Positions 63,999 through 64,000 of a stretch of DNA of 64,000 nt are shown here, piece after piece. The stretch spans positions 930,001 to 994,000 of the forward strand of contig MU008179.1 in assembly GCA_010909165.1 (NCBI GenBank), given 5' to 3'. The notes below the pieces were generated by a model, which saw only the letters and a program-made list of their open reading frames with translations, was not told the origin of the DNA and searched no databases. Origin of the DNA: Anthoceros angustus. Taxonomy: Eukaryota > Streptophyta > Anthocerotopsida > Anthocerotales > Anthocerotaceae. Position 1 is the first letter of the stretch. Each line of letters begins with the position of its first letter. Position numbers and translations under genes: made by a program.

Positions 63999-64000
63999 TG

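Overview
The window is repeat-dominated DNA of plant-lineage character. It holds nested, decayed transposable elements, and I find no clearly intact host gene. Ty3/gypsy and Ty1/copia polyproteins, a CACTA DNA transposon with CACTA termini and a 3-bp target duplication, a 5S-rRNA-like segment of the Cassandra type and canonical GT-AG introns all point to a streptophyte nucleus. Gypsy elements carrying captured DNA methyltransferases have been reported from charophyte algae, so an alga near the land-plant base is a reasonable but unproven guess. Nearly every coding stretch is broken by frameshifts and stops, so most calls are pseudogenes read from protein motifs across frames.

Layout. (1) About 1.4-24.2 kb, plus strand: gypsy element A. 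In order it reads a truncated cytosine-C5 methyltransferase, reverse transcriptase, RNase H, integrase, a PHD finger, an unknown domain, a ParB-like segment and a beta-class amino-methyltransferase. (2) A complete minus-strand long-LTR gypsy element (here Gypsy-L, 2857-17076) is inserted inside the RT of A. It has 4.4-kb LTRs, TGTGG...CCACA ends and a 5-bp target duplication. (3) 26.8-28.4 kb: an AT-rich, intron-dense gene of unknown function. (4) 28.9-29.6 kb: a second, better preserved copy of the amino-methyltransferase. (5) About 29.9-40.3 kb, minus strand: gypsy element B (gag, protease, then C5-methyltransferase, RT, RNase H, integrase, PHD finger), split by an insertion at 33.7-37.4 kb. 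(6) 33.7-37.4, 42.8-47.4 and 48.1-52.0 kb: three plus-strand pieces with a related ORF, in two cases followed by an LTR-like TATA box. The same ORF type lies inside U3 of the Gypsy-L LTRs. (7) 40.5-41.8 kb: a 5S-like, possibly Cassandra-related segment. (8) 52.2-63.5 kb, minus strand: a copia element, split in its protease by a CACTA transposon (53678-62445). The CACTA element carries tandem duplications, G-box hairpins and a third fragment of the amino-methyltransferase family.

The most notable content is the protein set of elements A and B. These are retrotransposons that combine integration enzymes with chromatin reading (PHD finger fused after the integrase) and DNA methylation (a C5 enzyme before the RT and, in A, a ParB-like plus amino-methyltransferase tail). 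The inferred theme is self-directed chromatin control. The second theme is long LTRs whose U3 carries a conserved ORF with a globular N-terminus, a proline-rich linker and a coiled coil. Many duplicated segments differ mainly by short indels in patches, so some frameshifts could be assembly artefacts.
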